A stretch of DNA of 64,000 nucleotides from Corallium rubrum (Eukaryota; Cnidaria; Anthozoa; Scleralcyonacea; Coralliidae): positions 21,274,795 to 21,338,794 of the forward strand of contig OZ035997.1 in the NCBI GenBank assembly GCA_964035015.1. Direction: 5' to 3'. This document shows, piece after piece, positions 1-12,123 of the stretch. Every line of letters begins with the position of its first letter. Positions within the stretch are counted from its first letter, which is position 1. Made by a program: the position numbers and the translations under genes. The notes under the pieces are model-generated. The model was not told the origin of the DNA. It worked only from the letters and a program-made list of their open reading frames with translations, and did not search any database.

Positions 1-1340
1 AATACAAGCAAAAATAAAGGAAACCACATACAGCATTCACAGACACAAGTCAGTTCAGTTAAATGTCAACCTCGATGAAGATGTACAACACAGCATGTTT
101 ACTTTAACTTGCAAATTGACTTTATCAACTTTCGTTGTTCTTTGATTTACAGCATTGAGCAACATTTTCAGGACAATTTAATTAATAACACATGTAATAA
201 GATCATGTAAACTGATCGAGAACACATTGATCGAGAATTTTCGTATAAAGTTTGATCGAGTACTACACATTTTCAGCGTTACGGTTATCGAGATCGCCGA
301 ACAACCCAGGTCTACTAAGTCTATTGTAAACATTGTGAGCGTGTTTATCATTAAAACACAAATTCACTTCGAACAACACAACCAAAGGCCGTCAGGAGAG
401 AAAAAACGCATGACTCCTGCACGCTCCTGCATGAAAATCCGCCCGTTCCGCCGTGATACGGCGTGGTTTCACAAAGCCTATCGGGATGATGCAATACTTG
501 CAATTTGTCGACACAAAAAAATAAATAAAAATAACAGAGCCGAAGCCTAGACTCGGCTACCACAGACAGCAGCCCGAGTAATAATTATGTACATTTATTG
601 TTCTTATATATATTTTGTAATTATAATCCGTCATGACCTATTTATTTATTGTGAAAATTTATCCTTGACCTTGTAATTAATAAGGGAGCTTAAGTTTATA
701 TAAGCCTTGTGGTTTCTTTTTAAGCTTCCTTGCCACTAACTTGTCATCATATATATTTTATGTCTATAAGTTGGTGGTAAATCAAATTATTAAACACAAT
801 ATTATTGTTATATTAAACACAGTGCTTTTATAAGGAAACTTTTTCGAGCGGTGGAAGAAAAAGTGAAGCGTTGCCGTTTTTAAACAACCAAATATACGAG
901 AAGTGGACTGACCAAAAGGGCACTGTAATGTCGTAAGTACACTTGACTTGAACATTTTCATGTATATTAGGGAGCAGTCATTTTTAATTTTTTAACCTGC
1001 TATGGGGGGGGGGGGGGGGGGCAAAAAATAAATATACAAAAATAAATAAACTTTTTAGTGGGGGCCATGAAAATTACATCAAAGAAAATGAGGGGCTATA
1101 AAAAATTTATAATCTGTGTTTTAAAATATCTTTCACCACACCCCGCACCATTAATAATGACGGCTCCCTAATATTAATAAGCTATTGAGAATAGCATGAT
1201 ATGGTTTTACATGCAATTTGGAAAAGCATACTCCATTTTGTGCATTCAAAACATTTTTGCCATTTTGATAATCTTCAGTTCAAAAACTCACTTGTTCATG
1301 TTTTTTTCCAAATTGCAGTCAAAAGCATCCTATGCTATAT
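1..1340. other. Intergenic DNA with no recognisable gene
   Basis: The open frames here are short, AT-rich and resemble no family I know. A run of about 18 G bases lies near 1003-1021. No RNA gene or transposon terminus was recognised. Confidence 0.5.
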
Positions 1341-1343
1341 TAC

Positions 1344-1411
1344 ATATATAACATGTATCAATCAGTTGATATTATTAATAATAATATCAACTGATTGATA
1401 CATGTTATATA
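1344..1411. repeat. Perfect AT-rich hairpin
   Basis: Two arms of about 33 bases (containing AACATGTATCAATCAGTTGA and its reverse complement) meet with almost no loop at about 1378. The size and symmetry suit a tiny MITE or a cruciform-forming palindrome. No target duplication was identified. Confidence 0.6.
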
Positions 1412-1797
1412 TACACCAAATTAAATTGTGTTTGTTTGAATAGAACAATTAATTTACAGAGAAAAATAACGATTTTCAAATTAGCAGTTTGGGCATCTGA
1501 CTTTAATGGTGAGTATCTGTCAAACCAGATCTGGGGCCACTTCTGATCATGTTCTGATTTAACCTGAAGAAAACCCCCAATTAAATTATTAAATAAAAAT
1601 AAACTTTGGTAGATGATTTTTATGTTTGGTTTGAGTGCAAATGGTACATTTATATTGGGACAGACATTATTTTGAAGTACATAAATTAATCAATGTGTCT
1701 CATAATAGGCATGCCGATAAATGAACACGAACCACATGATTTTATTTTTGATCAAGCCTCCATCCCAGGCATCTCTATTAATAGTTTAGAAAACAAG

Positions 1798-2145
1798 TCA
1801 ATTATAAGAGACTTTGGTGTTGGTCTGTTGGGTTATCTGTAGTGTCTGGAGCAGCTCACACGATACCACAGTGAATAACCCATTAATTTCAACGTCAAAA
1901 ATATGATTCTCCTCTGACATCTCTTCTATACAGCCTGTAAGCAGAGCCTTCTTTTCTTTTATATTTCTTTGCTGAAAGAGAGGAAGAAAAGAAGGCTCTA
2001 GTGTTGTATTCGTGTTTGGCTTTGTCCAAGATTTAGGATGAAGTAGTAACCTGTTTAAGACCCATTTAACCAGTTCTAATTGTTTTGTTTTCTGCTCTAA
2101 TTTGGACTGGGTTTGAGATTGTAACCAAGCAACTGACATGGAAAC
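1798..2145 (-). CDS. Unrecognised exon-like ORF, about 115 aa
   Basis: An open frame on the minus strand ends in a stop at 1798. The composition is protein-like: a Gln/Lys-rich start, then a helical segment with VKWVLNRLLLHPKSW, and an acidic Glu-rich middle. There is no convincing ATG, so it would be an internal or terminal exon. A weakly similar stretch (KKAL...EMSxEE) can be read on the plus strand at about 41534-41590. In both places the stretch lies close to a copy of a CACGGTGCAA repeat, so this may be part of a dispersed repeat rather than a host gene. No family was recognised. Confidence 0.25.
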   Translation of the reverse strand, partial: VSMSVAWLQSQTQSKLEQKTKQLELVKWVLNRLLLHPKSWTKPNTNTTLEPSFLPLFQQRNIKEKKALLTGCIEEMSEENHIFDVEINGLFTVVSCELLQTLQITQQTNTKVSYN

Positions 2146-2193
2146 AATGGAACACCACAATGCCGAAACCTATCGTGAATACAGCAGGGCCTT

Positions 2194-2545
2194 AATTAGG
2201 CCCTGTTGCACGGTGCAATTTTTCATGCAACTTGTCTCGCAATGATGACTCATGCAGCATTGCAGTTGCAAGACAGGGGGTGTTACACACTGCAACGCGT
2301 TTATGCTATTTTCCAATGATTTGGATTTCGATAAAAGGGGGTAGATTGGGGAGAGGCTCGATTGAGTGTCAAATCATAACAAAATATTGCGAGACAAGTT
2401 GCTGGAGGGGTGTTACGCGGTGCAACACTGAAACAAATTGCTGCAGTCATTGCAGAAAGTAGAACCTGATTCTACTTTGTGCAATGATTGCTGCAACTTA
2501 ATTGTCTCGCAACGATTTTGACCATTGTACATCATGTTACACGGT
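2194..2545. repeat. Degenerate MITE-like repeat with CACGGTGCAA motifs
   Basis: GGCCCTGTTGCACGGTGCAA, CATGCAACTTGTCTCGCAA and their partial reverse complements recur several times in this 350-bp stretch, including TTACACGGTGCAG at the far end. A compact copy built from the same words lies at 41459-41530. This looks like a decayed short inverted-repeat element. No clean target duplication is visible. Confidence 0.4.
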
Positions 2546-2581
2546 GCAGTTTTATATTTGTGAACTTTGATGTAATGATGT

Positions 2582-3640
2582 TTCAAGAACACAAGAATTT
2601 TCTGAAATAATTCTATTGGGAGATTTCAATGTTGACTTCCAACGTTAATCAACGGACAAATCACACATGCAAACATTTGTGTGTGCGCAATCATTCGAAC
2701 AACTTATCCCTTCGCCAACAAGAATTACAGAAAACAGTCAATCTACAATTGATGTAATATTGACTTAAACAACTCGCACCGGGTTGTTGCAAGTGGAGTC
2801 ATTCCGTTGTCTCTTAGTGACCACTCACTGATCTTTTGCGTCTTGAAAGCAGGTGTCCCTAAATCTGGGGGGAGTCAACGCAACATCGATTACCGCTGCT
2901 ATAAACATTATGACAAAAGTCAATTTAACGAAGATCTTGAAAAGGTAAATTGGTCCTTTGTAGATTCACCGTCTGATATTAATGAAATTATGGATATATG
3001 ATGTGATAATTTTTCGAAAGTTGCCGCGACACCGATGAAAACTAAAAGAGTTGAACTACTACAGTTAATGCGTAACCACGATTTTCATCAAAAGCAGGCG
3101 CACAAATCAAACTCGAACTACCGTTGGAAAAAATATCGTGAACTTAGATGCCACATAAACAAACAAGTGAAATTGAACAACTCTGACTATTATCGAAACG
3201 TGATCAACGTTAACAAAGATAATCCTGCGGGCCTTTGGAAAACGATAAATTAGATAACGTCACGGGACCAATCTAGATCCACTCTTTCGTGCATTATTTC
3301 CGAAGATACACCCGTTAACGTACGACAGCCAATCAATTGCAACGATGATGAACGATTAATTTACATCCAGAAGTTCAAAACTTGCAAATAAAATCAAAGA
3401 AAAACTCAAACCAACAACATCTCTCCCGGTATCTCCTTGTCGCTACAGTTTCGAGTTTAATGAAATTGACGAATCTCTAGTATTTCAAGAACTCAGAAAT
3501 CTCAAAACGAATAGAGCCATCTGACTTGATGGAATTGGTGCAAGATTACTAAAAGACTCTGCATGCACTATTATACATCGACATTAACAAAGATCTTCAA
3601 CATGTCGCTAGCATATAGTACTTCCAAAAGCGTTTGAACT
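2582..3640 (+). pseudogene. Decayed non-LTR retrotransposon (endonuclease to early RT)
   Basis: Broken frames begin with LLGDFNVDF, the typical GDFN motif of apurinic-type endonucleases of non-LTR retrotransposons. Next comes SDHSLIF (the SDH motif), then a basic linker (KKYRELRCHINKQVK, GLWKTIN) and a degenerate start of the reverse transcriptase near 3440-3560. Several stops and frameshifts break it, so it is a dead fragment. The order endonuclease, linker, RT and the plus-strand reading agree with the L2/CR1/Jockey group, but the clade cannot be fixed by eye. Confidence 0.75.
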
Positions 3641-4115
3641 TGCTTGATTTCACAGTCCTTATCGTCGTTTACAGGTTGTTTGCATATACATACATGCACG
3701 ATTTAGGCAAATTCTAAAGAACTCAATGACCTGAATAATGAGAATACACTAGCATATAATAGAATCAAACGCATTAGAATACATAATTATATTATTAGGC
3801 GACAGAGAGCATCGGCACAAATGACCAAAATTTCTGGTGATAACAAGATGAACAAAATTATATTATAATACAAATCAAGAGTTAAATAGTAAGTATAAGA
3901 GTAATTTAAATATTTACATGAGTATGTAAATTAGAAATAATTAGTGGGAAACATAAGTAGCGATTTTTCGTTGAAAACATGGAAGAGATTTACTCTCTCT
4001 TATGTTTGCTCATAGTCCCTAGAATTATATTGTCTGGAGACGCGGTGAACATCAAAGCGGTTAACAATCAGCTACAATTTAGGTTGAGGGTGGCAAATAA
4101 GGTGCACAATCTTTT
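3641..4115. other. Intergenic stretch with no recognised feature
   Basis: This AT-rich DNA lies between the retrotransposon remnant and the giant P-type insertion. I see no gene, RNA or repeat terminus in it. Confidence 0.4.
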
Positions 4116-4122
4116 GTTTTAC
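4116..4122. repeat. 7-bp target site duplication, left copy (GTTTTAC)
   Basis: GTTTTAC directly precedes the left terminus CATAGGAATCCC. The same seven bases follow the mirrored terminus at 40659-40665. This fixes the ends of the 36.5-kb insertion. The P superfamily usually makes 8-bp duplications, so 7 bp is close but not identical. Confidence 0.85.
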
Positions 4123-5909
4123 CATAGGAATCCCAATAAATAGTTTTGTAACAAATAAAAAGCGTAAATTTGCCTAATTTTCAATAAATTTGCATTGTAT
4201 TAACCTTCTTTGACTGCTTTCAATCTTGCGCTTTGAATTCTGTGACGTAAGCAAATCGCGTATACGAAGCATAAGCTATAGTATTTGAGAAGGAAGGAAA
4301 CTCTTTCAATATATCATCTACACATACCTACGAAATTCGCCGACAAAATTTCGTGTGAAAAAAACAACAAAACCTCAAATAAATTAGCACAAATGAAAAT
4401 TTGATACTCAAACAACATTATTTCAGAAAAAGAATTTTAAAAACCAGATAAAAATGTACAAAAAATGTACAAAACTTTTGCTTATTTGCCGAGAAATTTT
4501 GTGGGACGATGCGGGATGCGATTAGCGGTTTGAGGAGCGAATCTGATTGGTCGAAAAAATAAACAAACTGGCTTGAGATTTCTCAAAACCGGGGGGGAGA
4601 GTTGAAAGTTGTAAGATAAGCTTAAAAAGAGCGGGAAAACACGAAAGGACAAAAATTTTGAAAATATTATTTTAAAATATATGAAATACTTTTTTAAACG
4701 CAAGTGCACTAAGATGTAAAGAAGAAAAGTGCGAAGACTATCACTTTACAGGTGCGTATAAAATTTTGAGCGTTTTTCACACAATTAAATATTCATAAAA
4801 TACAAACTAGTAAATTTCATCTTGTATTTTATACTTGTTTATGTACAGTTGGTGGAAAAACTGCCCATAATATGCAAGACAAAAACACATTTCAAGCCAA
4901 CGTTAACTTGTTTCTTTGGTAAGTTGGCAAATTTGTTTTTCTTATACTGTATCATGAACTATATATTTTTGTAGCGCTCGTATGTAGCTATACAATCATG
5001 CACTTTAATAAAAGTGCTGGGAAAAAGATTTGCGATTTTTTGTTTGATATCAAACCACTCACAAAAACAAAGAGTCAGTATGGAGACAACAATAGCAGCC
5101 CTGTCGGTTTGAACAAAAAAAGTTTCTTAATGTTTTAATATAAACGAGCCTACCTTGCTATAAAAAGCAATGTTGTCCTTCGTACACACGGCTCCCGTCG
5201 GCTGTACACTTTAACGCACAATTTTAAAATATGTCCGTACCAGTGTCGCTCACAACGTCCTTTGGCTTTCGTAGTTTCCGTTAAAACATCCACAAATCAT
5301 AGATTGCAAGCGTTATTTGTACATGCATCTGTTCTTGCCGTATATTCCTACATTGTCATTGCTTGCGTATATTACATTACGTCCATGCCCGTGTGCCATG
5401 TTGCTTCATGCTAGCAGCAATGTCCAAATATGTCATGAAATGGCGATTTTCCCAATCCAGTACAAGACCAATCGTCCAAGTACAATTGAAAAGATGATTG
5501 CACATAAATTATTTTATCTTTTGATGCACCTAAAACACATTTAAGTAATATATTAAATATACCGAAAACACATACTATAATACTTGAAGAACAAATCGAA
5601 GCACGAAAATGAGCTCCGACAAATTTTAACACAAAAACAAATTTGAATCAGTTTCAAACCATTAAAAACTTGTCATGCTACGGTTACCTTTGTAAAATAC
5701 GTCTGACTACTTCAATCGTCTTTCAAAACCGGCCAAAAAGCCGGGTTTTTTGCCAAAAAAAACAGCTTGAAAAAAATCAGTTCTTTTTCAAACACGTTGC
5801 TTCCAGAATGTACAGCATGCGCATGCGTGAATTATTAATTAAAATGAGTGAATAAATTATAATCCATGAGCAAAGGCCGTGGTCGTTATGTGGAAATTAC
5901 AATTGTTTA
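4123..5909 (+). repeat. Left terminal inverted repeat of the P/Pif1 element
   Basis: It is the reverse complement of 38873-40658 along its whole length, and the match stops at AATTGTTTA (5909). It contains only short open frames and no recognised protein domain. A small internal inverted repeat (CCGGC...GCCGG) lies near 5731-5745. A promoter for the transposase may lie at its inner edge, but none can be pointed to. Confidence 0.9.
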
Positions 5910-6124
5910 TTTGATTCAGTAATACAAGAACTGCAATCGTGAAAATAACCTGTTGATATTTTAAATTACAGGGTACAATTTAAGTTCAATCTCATATAAT
6001 TTTTGTTTTTACCACAACTAACGAACCCCCTTTCCTGGTTTCATAATTTTACATGCTCACAAGTAAAAGTTTAATAATACTTTATTCTTGCGAGAATATA
6101 AATCTTTTGCATCTACCTCTTTAG

Positions 6125-7486
6125 GGTCGTTTCAAATTACGAATATGCTGAAAGTTCGAATTTGCCACTGCATATCATACAGGAAAATATCCGTCAAGCT
6201 GAGCTGGAAATGAGCACAAATTTGTTTGGAAAACTCATTAAGAGAATCTGGGGGGGAAAGGTGGTGTACGACAAGCGGACGTCTCGTAACGCAAACATGA
6301 AATTACGAGTTGGAAACCGTGAGAAAAGGTGTACACAAGTAAACGAGCTGGATGACGATGCCGTAAGCGAGATTCAATCTCTTTGTCGCGAACATGGATG
6401 GTTACTTGACAAATCGCAGATTGACAAAAACATTGTGACTTTGATAAAACTGGCTGCAGATCCAACCAGTGGTGAAGTTGTCGTAAATGGACAACGCCTC
6501 GCTTTTACAATTATCATTAGTATGGATCCCCATCCGATAATCAATTTGCGCTCATATGGACATATGGTACCTTTAGAAGAAATTAAAGGAAAGCACGAGT
6601 CAGCTAAGTGCTCAATTCAAGCTGTTGAAGAAGCCATGTTTCTTTGCGAATTTGCTCCAGCATGTATTGGTCGGGAAATACCTACCAACGAGTCAACACC
6701 CTACAAAGTCCCTGTTTGCGGGTCTAATGTCATTTCCGTGACTTCAAAAGAATGCGGACGGCACACTCGATTGGTTTCAAGCTCTTGCCTACTCGTAAAT
6801 CCCTTTGGAAAATCGTGCTCATCCTGCGTTTACATGATGGCTTTGTTCCGAAATAGAGATATAAAACGAAAGGCATCAAATGCAATCGATCAATCCAATC
6901 CATCAAATCCGCCGAAAAAGTGCAACATCAGATTTTTAGATAGAAGTGGACTGGAAGGGAAAATTGCGTCTCAAAGAAATGAACTGCGGAATGAAGGGAA
7001 AAAAGATACGCGGAGTACAAGTCATTCAGCAACGCTGGAGTTCATGGAGGACGATAGCTTGGATTTGGCAAGAATTGTTGAAGGAATCGACACAGATGAC
7101 GTTCCATCGAGCATGAAATTGATTTGGGAGATGCAGAAAAAACAACTCTTGGCAAAATCTTCACGTGGCCATCGTTGGGATCCACGGTATAATTTACATC
7201 AGATATTCAAAATTGAATGTCACTATTAATTAGCTTTTTTCCCATTTTTCTATTTTCATTTCTATAGTTTACGCGTTTGTATGGTAAAATATAAATAACT
7301 TTAATTCTATTACAGTATTGCTTCTCCAATATGATAGCAATTCAGCTTTGTAAATTAATGAATGTATTTTCCCATTTTTTGAAACTATAGGATTGTAAGA
7401 TTGGCGTTAGATATCTATTGTAAAAGTCCAAAAGCATTAGACACAATGAGGGAATTCATTATTCTTCCAAGCAACCGTCTTATTAG
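6125..7486 (+). CDS. P-superfamily transposase, 5' exons
   Basis: Exon 6125-7186 follows a TTTAG acceptor, and an internal TTG should not be taken as its start. A donor lies after WDPR, and a second exon spans 7391-7486. Joined across phase-2 junctions they read through IVRLALDIYCKSPKA and end in LPSNRLIR, matching the segment of P/THAP9-type transposases just before the catalytic core (a conserved W-R block, then YCKSPKAYD-like). Residues near the start contain Cys/His pairs, but I cannot recognise a THAP finger, and no upstream exon encoding one was found between the terminal repeat and 6125. The donor at 7487 is followed by an intron of about 25.2 kb that contains the 7507-32629 element. 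The 3' exons resume at 32728. All splice sites are inferred from sequence. Confidence 0.85.
7187..7390 (+). other. Intron in the P-type transposase gene
   Basis: The intron runs from GT at 7187 to AG at 7390. It splits the Arg codon that ends WDPR and restores the reading frame into IVRLALD. The frame without splicing stops soon after the donor, which supports the intron. Confidence 0.75.
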
Positions 7487-7514
7487 GTATGGGTTTTAGG
7501 TATATACACAGCAA

Positions 7515-8160
7515 AAAATGATTTTCTTATTAAGAATTTTTTTCTTATTTGAAGAAAATGTTTCTTAAAACAAGAAAATCATTTTCTCAGTAAGAAAAAA
7601 ATTCTTAAAATAAGAAAACCATTTTCTCAGTAAGAAAAAAATTCTTAAAATAAGAAAATCATTTTCTCAGTAAGAAAAACATTCTTAAAATAAGAAAATA
7701 ATTTTCTTAGTAAGAAAAAAAAATTCTTAAAATGAGAAAAAAAATTTCTTGTAAGGATCGAGATTTACTATTTTCTTAAAACAAGAAAATATTTTATAGG
7801 AATGAGAAAACCAGTTTCTCAAAATGAGAAATATTTTCTAGCACATGTTGAACATTTTTCATTTTCTCAAAACAAGAAAATATTTTCTTAAAATGAGAAA
7901 AAAAATTTCTGGTAAGGATCGAGATTTACTATTATCTTAAAACAAGAAAATATTTTATAGGAATGAGAAAACCAGTTTCTCGAAATGAGAAATATTTTCT
8001 AGCACATGTTGAACATTTTTCATTTTCTCAAAACAAGAAAATATTTTCTTAAAATGAGAAAACCAGTTTTTTACAATAACAAATTTTCTTAGAACATGCC
8101 GAACATTTTTCATTTTCTTAAAACAAGAAAACCAGTTTCTCTAAATAAGAATATTTTCTA
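7515..8160 (+). repeat. Left subterminal repeat array (TAAGAAAA words)
   Basis: Dozens of TTTTCTTA, AACAAGAAAA and AATGAGAAAA words occur in both orientations. They include a duplicated block of about 170 bp sharing GTAAGGATCGAGATTTACTA (near 7751 and 7913) and GCACATGTTGAACATTTTTC. Arrays like this serve as transposase binding sites in CACTA elements, which is an inference here. Confidence 0.75.
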
Positions 8161-8536
8161 GCACATGCATGCATGCACCGGTGCCACTAGAATATTCTAT
8201 AGAATATTCTATTCGATTTTTTATTCATCTCTAAGTTATAACATTGAGCTTCAAATGCTTTTCCAAGTTTACCATTTGTCATATTTTGTTTATAAGTGTT
8301 TCACCAATATTATATTTCCACCAAGCTTTAACTTCAAAATTCCTGTGCTAACAGATCTTTACTGCAGCATGCTACACACTATTTGATTAGACACAAAACA
8401 TGCCAAATGACCTAAATATACTAGCCCATAAAGTTGAATTAAAAAGTAGAAATATTAATTTGTAAAACTCGGCGAATTTACAAAACGTTTTGTGCTTCCT
8501 TAAGACCACGCGAGGCTAACGCGGGATTATTATCCC

Positions 8537-8701
8537 ATGATGACGCGGGAACCGGGTGACGCGTTCATTTTCGAATTGGAAGTTCGTTGGCGATATTTGC
8601 TTGTTTGCCTTTTGCTTTGTAATTTATTGCTTCTGGTTTATAAATGGCTCTTCGCTAGACCTACATGTATACAGACGATGGATGCGATCACATTATTGAA
8701 G
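8537..8701 (+). CDS. Unrecognised first-exon candidate with one membrane segment
   Basis: An ATG-started frame of 55 codons ends at a good donor (GAAG|GTAAGT at 8701/8702). It has a short acidic start, one hydrophobic stretch (LLVCLLLCNLLLLVYKWLF, about residues 18-36) and a tail ending DAITLLK. It could be a first exon of a gene of the 25-kb element whose later pieces lie at 15136-15320 and 30784-31104. The next exon cannot be fixed because a fold-back element is inserted right behind it. Confidence 0.3.
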
Positions 8702-9003
8702 GTAAGTCATAGATTCTTTAATCAGCAATTTTGTGTATAGACTGAAAGCCAGCCGCCGATCTCATCTCGTTCTCACTCGCTGAGAGAGGCGTCTGAATTC
8801 AATGGGCGATAATGCCGTCCAGTGACGTCACTACCAAGAAACTGGGTAGTGAAATCTGATTGGTTAACATGTTTCTAATTTGGGATAATTATAGAATTAT
8901 CATGGAATATAATAAACAATCTGAATTCCTTCCATCTTGTCAAATATACGGCGGCTGGTTTTCAGACTAAGAATACTCTCAACTTGGTCGCTATTTAATG
9001 CAG

Positions 9004-9078
9004 GGCTATGATATTTTGGTCCCGATGCCTGTGGACTTTCATGTTGACGGCTTTTGCATGGTTCCGAGGGGAGAAGTG
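9004..9078 (+). CDS. Exon-like 25-codon frame inside the fold-back arm
   Basis: An AG acceptor at 9002-9003, 25 open codons (PMPVDFHVDGFCMVPRGE is the core) and a GTGAGT donor at 9079 make a well-formed internal exon. The mirrored arm holds the same unit on the minus strand at 10310-10384, with a synonymous change in the Pro codon and a Val-to-Ala change at the end. It may be a captured gene fragment. The product is unknown. Confidence 0.35.
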
Positions 9079-10309
9079 GTGAGTAATATTAAGTGGCGTT
9101 GCATTTTAATTGCGCGCGGCATCTTGTCAGTTGTGGAACAAGATGGCTAGTAATTTCAGAACTACTCATTTTTAAAATATATTGTGTACGTATATTATCA
9201 GATGTTGAATAAGCTTTCATTCCATGTATACTTAAAGTTTCTCCGTTATGTGAAATTTGTTGAAATGTCAAAAATGTGCGAACCGTTGTTTGAAATAATA
9301 TTACAAATAAACAGGAAATTGACTCCTCACAAGTGTTAATACAGAATTTTAGATTTTTTTAAATACTTGACGCGCAACATTGCGAGATATATATCAAACA
9401 GAAGCTATTGAAAAATGCTATTTGGGGTAGAAATTTCTAGTTTCTAGCTAAACGGAAAATACTTTTAAAATGGGGAAACGTCTGTGATTTGATTCATTGC
9501 GTGAATGTATTGACTTCGAAGTATTACAGTGTAAACCTTCTGAATGCTAAAATCCACTTTTATTCTGTATTTTAGTATTTCACTCTGGCTATATTATTAA
9601 CGGCAAACCATTCTAGTCGTTAGGCCACTCTGACCGCTGAGGCGTTAATAATTTTTTTATACTCTGGCCTACACCAGGCGATTTTACGTGTCCCCCTGCC
9701 TGGGAGGCCAATAGCGTTGAAGGGGTTAAATAAAAGTTATAAATTCAAACGTGAAGTTCCTGAAATTTGTCTTTTTTGGCTAGAAAGTCGCAAACGTTTC
9801 AAAAGCTTCATAATGGTAAGATCATGATGCATTCGAAGTCAACAATATTACTGATTTGATATATTTATTAATTATATTAAAGTACACATTCATGCAGGGA
9901 AATGAATCAAGCCAATGTTAAAAATATTTTCCGTTTAGCTAGAAACTAGAAATTTCTACACCAAATAGCATTTTTCAATAGCTTGTGTTTGAAATGTATC
10001 TCGCGATGTTGTGCGTTAAGTATTTAAAAAGAAATCTAAAATTCTGTATTAACATTTGTGAGAAGTCAATTTCCTGTCTATTTGTAATATTATTTCAAAC
10101 AACGGTTCGCACATTTTTGACATTTCAACAAATTTCACATAACGGAGAAACTTGAACTATACATGGAATGAAAGCTTATTCAACATCTGCTAATATACGT
10201 ACACAATATATTTTAAAAATGAGTAGTTCTGAAATTACTAGCCATCTTGTTCCACAACTGACAAGATGCCGCGCGCAATTAAAATGCAACGCCACTTAAT
10301 ATTACTCAC

Positions 10310-10384
10310 CGCTTCTCCCCTTGGAACCATGCAAAAGCCGTCAACATGAAAGTCCACAGGCATCGGGACCAAAATATCATAGCC
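10310..10384 (-). CDS. Mirror copy of the exon-like frame
   Basis: This is the reverse-strand partner of the 9004-9078 unit, with intact acceptor and donor. The few differences are mostly harmless, a hint (not proof) that the sequence was under coding constraint or that the arms are still young. Confidence 0.3.
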
Positions 10385-10660
10385 CTGCATTAAATAGCGA
10401 CCAAGTTGAGAGTATTCTTAGTCTGAAAACCAGCCGCCGTATATTTGACAAGATGGAAGGAATTCAGATTGTTTATTATATTGCTTGATAATTCTATAAT
10501 TATCCCAAATTAGAAACATGTTAACCAATCAGATTTCACTACCCAGTTTCTTGGTAGTGACGTCACTGGACGGCATTATCGCCCCATTGAATTCAGACGC
10601 CTCTCTCAGCGAGGGAGAACGAGATGAGATCGGCGGCTGGCTTTCAGTCTATTTTGTGTA

Positions 10661-11297
10661 CTGATTTGTATGTATTCAATTTGAAATAGTCGGCAAGGTA
10701 TACTCGGGGTATTTTATATTTATTCGCCACAGAATATTCTTAATTTATTCGCTAGAAATGTTCTTAATTGTCGGAACACAAACGATTTGCGGTTTGATTC
10801 TTACAAAATATGTTTATTTTCGTAGTTTATAAATATTACAATTAAAGGATTTATGGTTTGTTTTGGGAATTGACAAATTGTTTTGTGTTCATCAACAACT
10901 GCGGCAATTTTGAATATATATAATAAATTATATACCCCCTGCATACTATAGGTAATTCATTTACAAAAAGTCGACCATTTGATTCCCTTTTTGATGTATA
11001 CAACTGTTATGTTTCAATATTTAATTTAAGAAAAGGCTTTACTGTGTCAACAACATTGCTTGAAAACTAGATATTCCTAGACAGCAATGTTCTCAGTGTT
11101 GGAGTCTGGGGCAAACTTATGCACGTATGCTATAAACCAGACTACAAAGAATATTAAACATTTTTCAACATTCTTAAACATGGACTGTACTGGCCCGGTT
11201 AACCGGTTGTGACAACCGGCAAACTGGGCTAGCTCGCTTGCCATGTAATTGAAATGTTGAAAAGACATATATACAACTTATATAGGACAGCTAAAAG
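10661..11297. other. No recognised feature
   Basis: AT-rich DNA of the 25-kb element lies between the fold-back element and a palindromic MITE. The short open frame at 11077-11268 resembles nothing I know. Confidence 0.35.
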
Positions 11298-11501
11298 CTT
11301 CTAGGACAGCGTCGGCCACGGTTGAAATCCAAATATTACCAGGGTTAAGTCACGTTGGCCTGAAAAACAGAGAAAAATCTTCTCGACGTTTCGAGCGAAG
11401 GCCCTTCGTCACTAATTTCTCCTGACGAAGGGCCTTCGCTCGAAACGTCGAGAAGATTTTTCTCTGTTTTTCAGGCCAACGTGACTTAACCCTGGTAATA
11501 T
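11298..11501. mobile_element. Palindromic MITE with the CGTTTCGAGCGAAGGCCCTT core, copy 1
   Basis: A near-perfect hairpin (11333-11501) has arms running from ATATTACCAGGGTTAAGTCA through CTTCTCGACGTTTCGAGCGA to a short CTAATTTCTCC loop. An extra 35 bp on the left (CTTCTAGGACAGCGTCGGCC and onward) is shared with the second copy at 31511-31718, so it belongs to the element. No clear duplication was seen. Confidence 0.75.
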
Positions 11502-12123
11502 ATAGGACAGCTAGCCTGGTCCATGTATCACCCCCTTAGTTTGCTGATGTTCAGAGTTAAACAAATGTTCAGTAGTTAATGCCGGCACATTTCTCGATAA
11601 AGAAGTTAATCACACTGTATTGATGAAACCACATTTTCATTAGAGGTGCTATTGCCAACACCACATTTTAGCCAAAATCTCTAGTGTTGAATTTATTAGA
11701 TCTTTATTCAAGAATTTTCACACCATAGAGCTTTTTCTTTAAAAAGTGAATCTAAAAAGGTTTCCATAATTAAAGTTATAATTATACCTGGACTTAAGTT
11801 AAGTATGTTTGTTGTATGGTAGACCGGAGTATCACTTTTATATGTTAGGGACCAATCATTTTGCTTATGGTAATATGTGATTATAACTGGGTCAGGTAGA
11901 ATTGAGCCCATGCTGGATTCTAAATTTGTGGGTGACTGTGTTGCCCACTTGCTTGATGAAGTCGAATCATTGCCATTCACCTTCCATTCCATACGACAAG
12001 TACAAGTGTGATGTGTGTAGTGCAAAAGGAAGTTACATGTATGTACATGTATTTTCCACCTAGCATGTTTCTCTGAAATTAATTATGAAATTATGTTTAC
12101 TCTCTGCACACCAGCATGGCCTG
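11502..12123. other. Unassigned stretch with one minus-strand open frame
   Basis: A minus-strand frame (11708-12025) has balanced composition and ends in a stop at 11708, but it matches no family I can name and has no supported start. Nothing else was recognised. Confidence 0.25.

Larger units (their letters stand above)
8738..10651. mobile_element. Fold-back element with 9-bp target duplication (MULE-like)
   Basis: Two inverted arms of about 725 bp (8738-9463 and 9929-10651) start TAGACTGAAAGCCAGCCGCC and surround a loop of about 465 bp. The 9-bp sequence TTTTGTGTA flanks it directly on both sides (8729-8737 and 10652-10660). Long inverted repeats with a 9-bp duplication point to the Mutator-like superfamily. 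No transposase is present, so it is non-autonomous. The arms differ by scattered substitutions, so it is older than the P-element terminal repeats. Confidence 0.8.

Noticed and set aside
227..563. Overlapping open frames on both strands near the window start
   Set aside because: No motif, no splice context, and mutually overlapping frames suggest chance.
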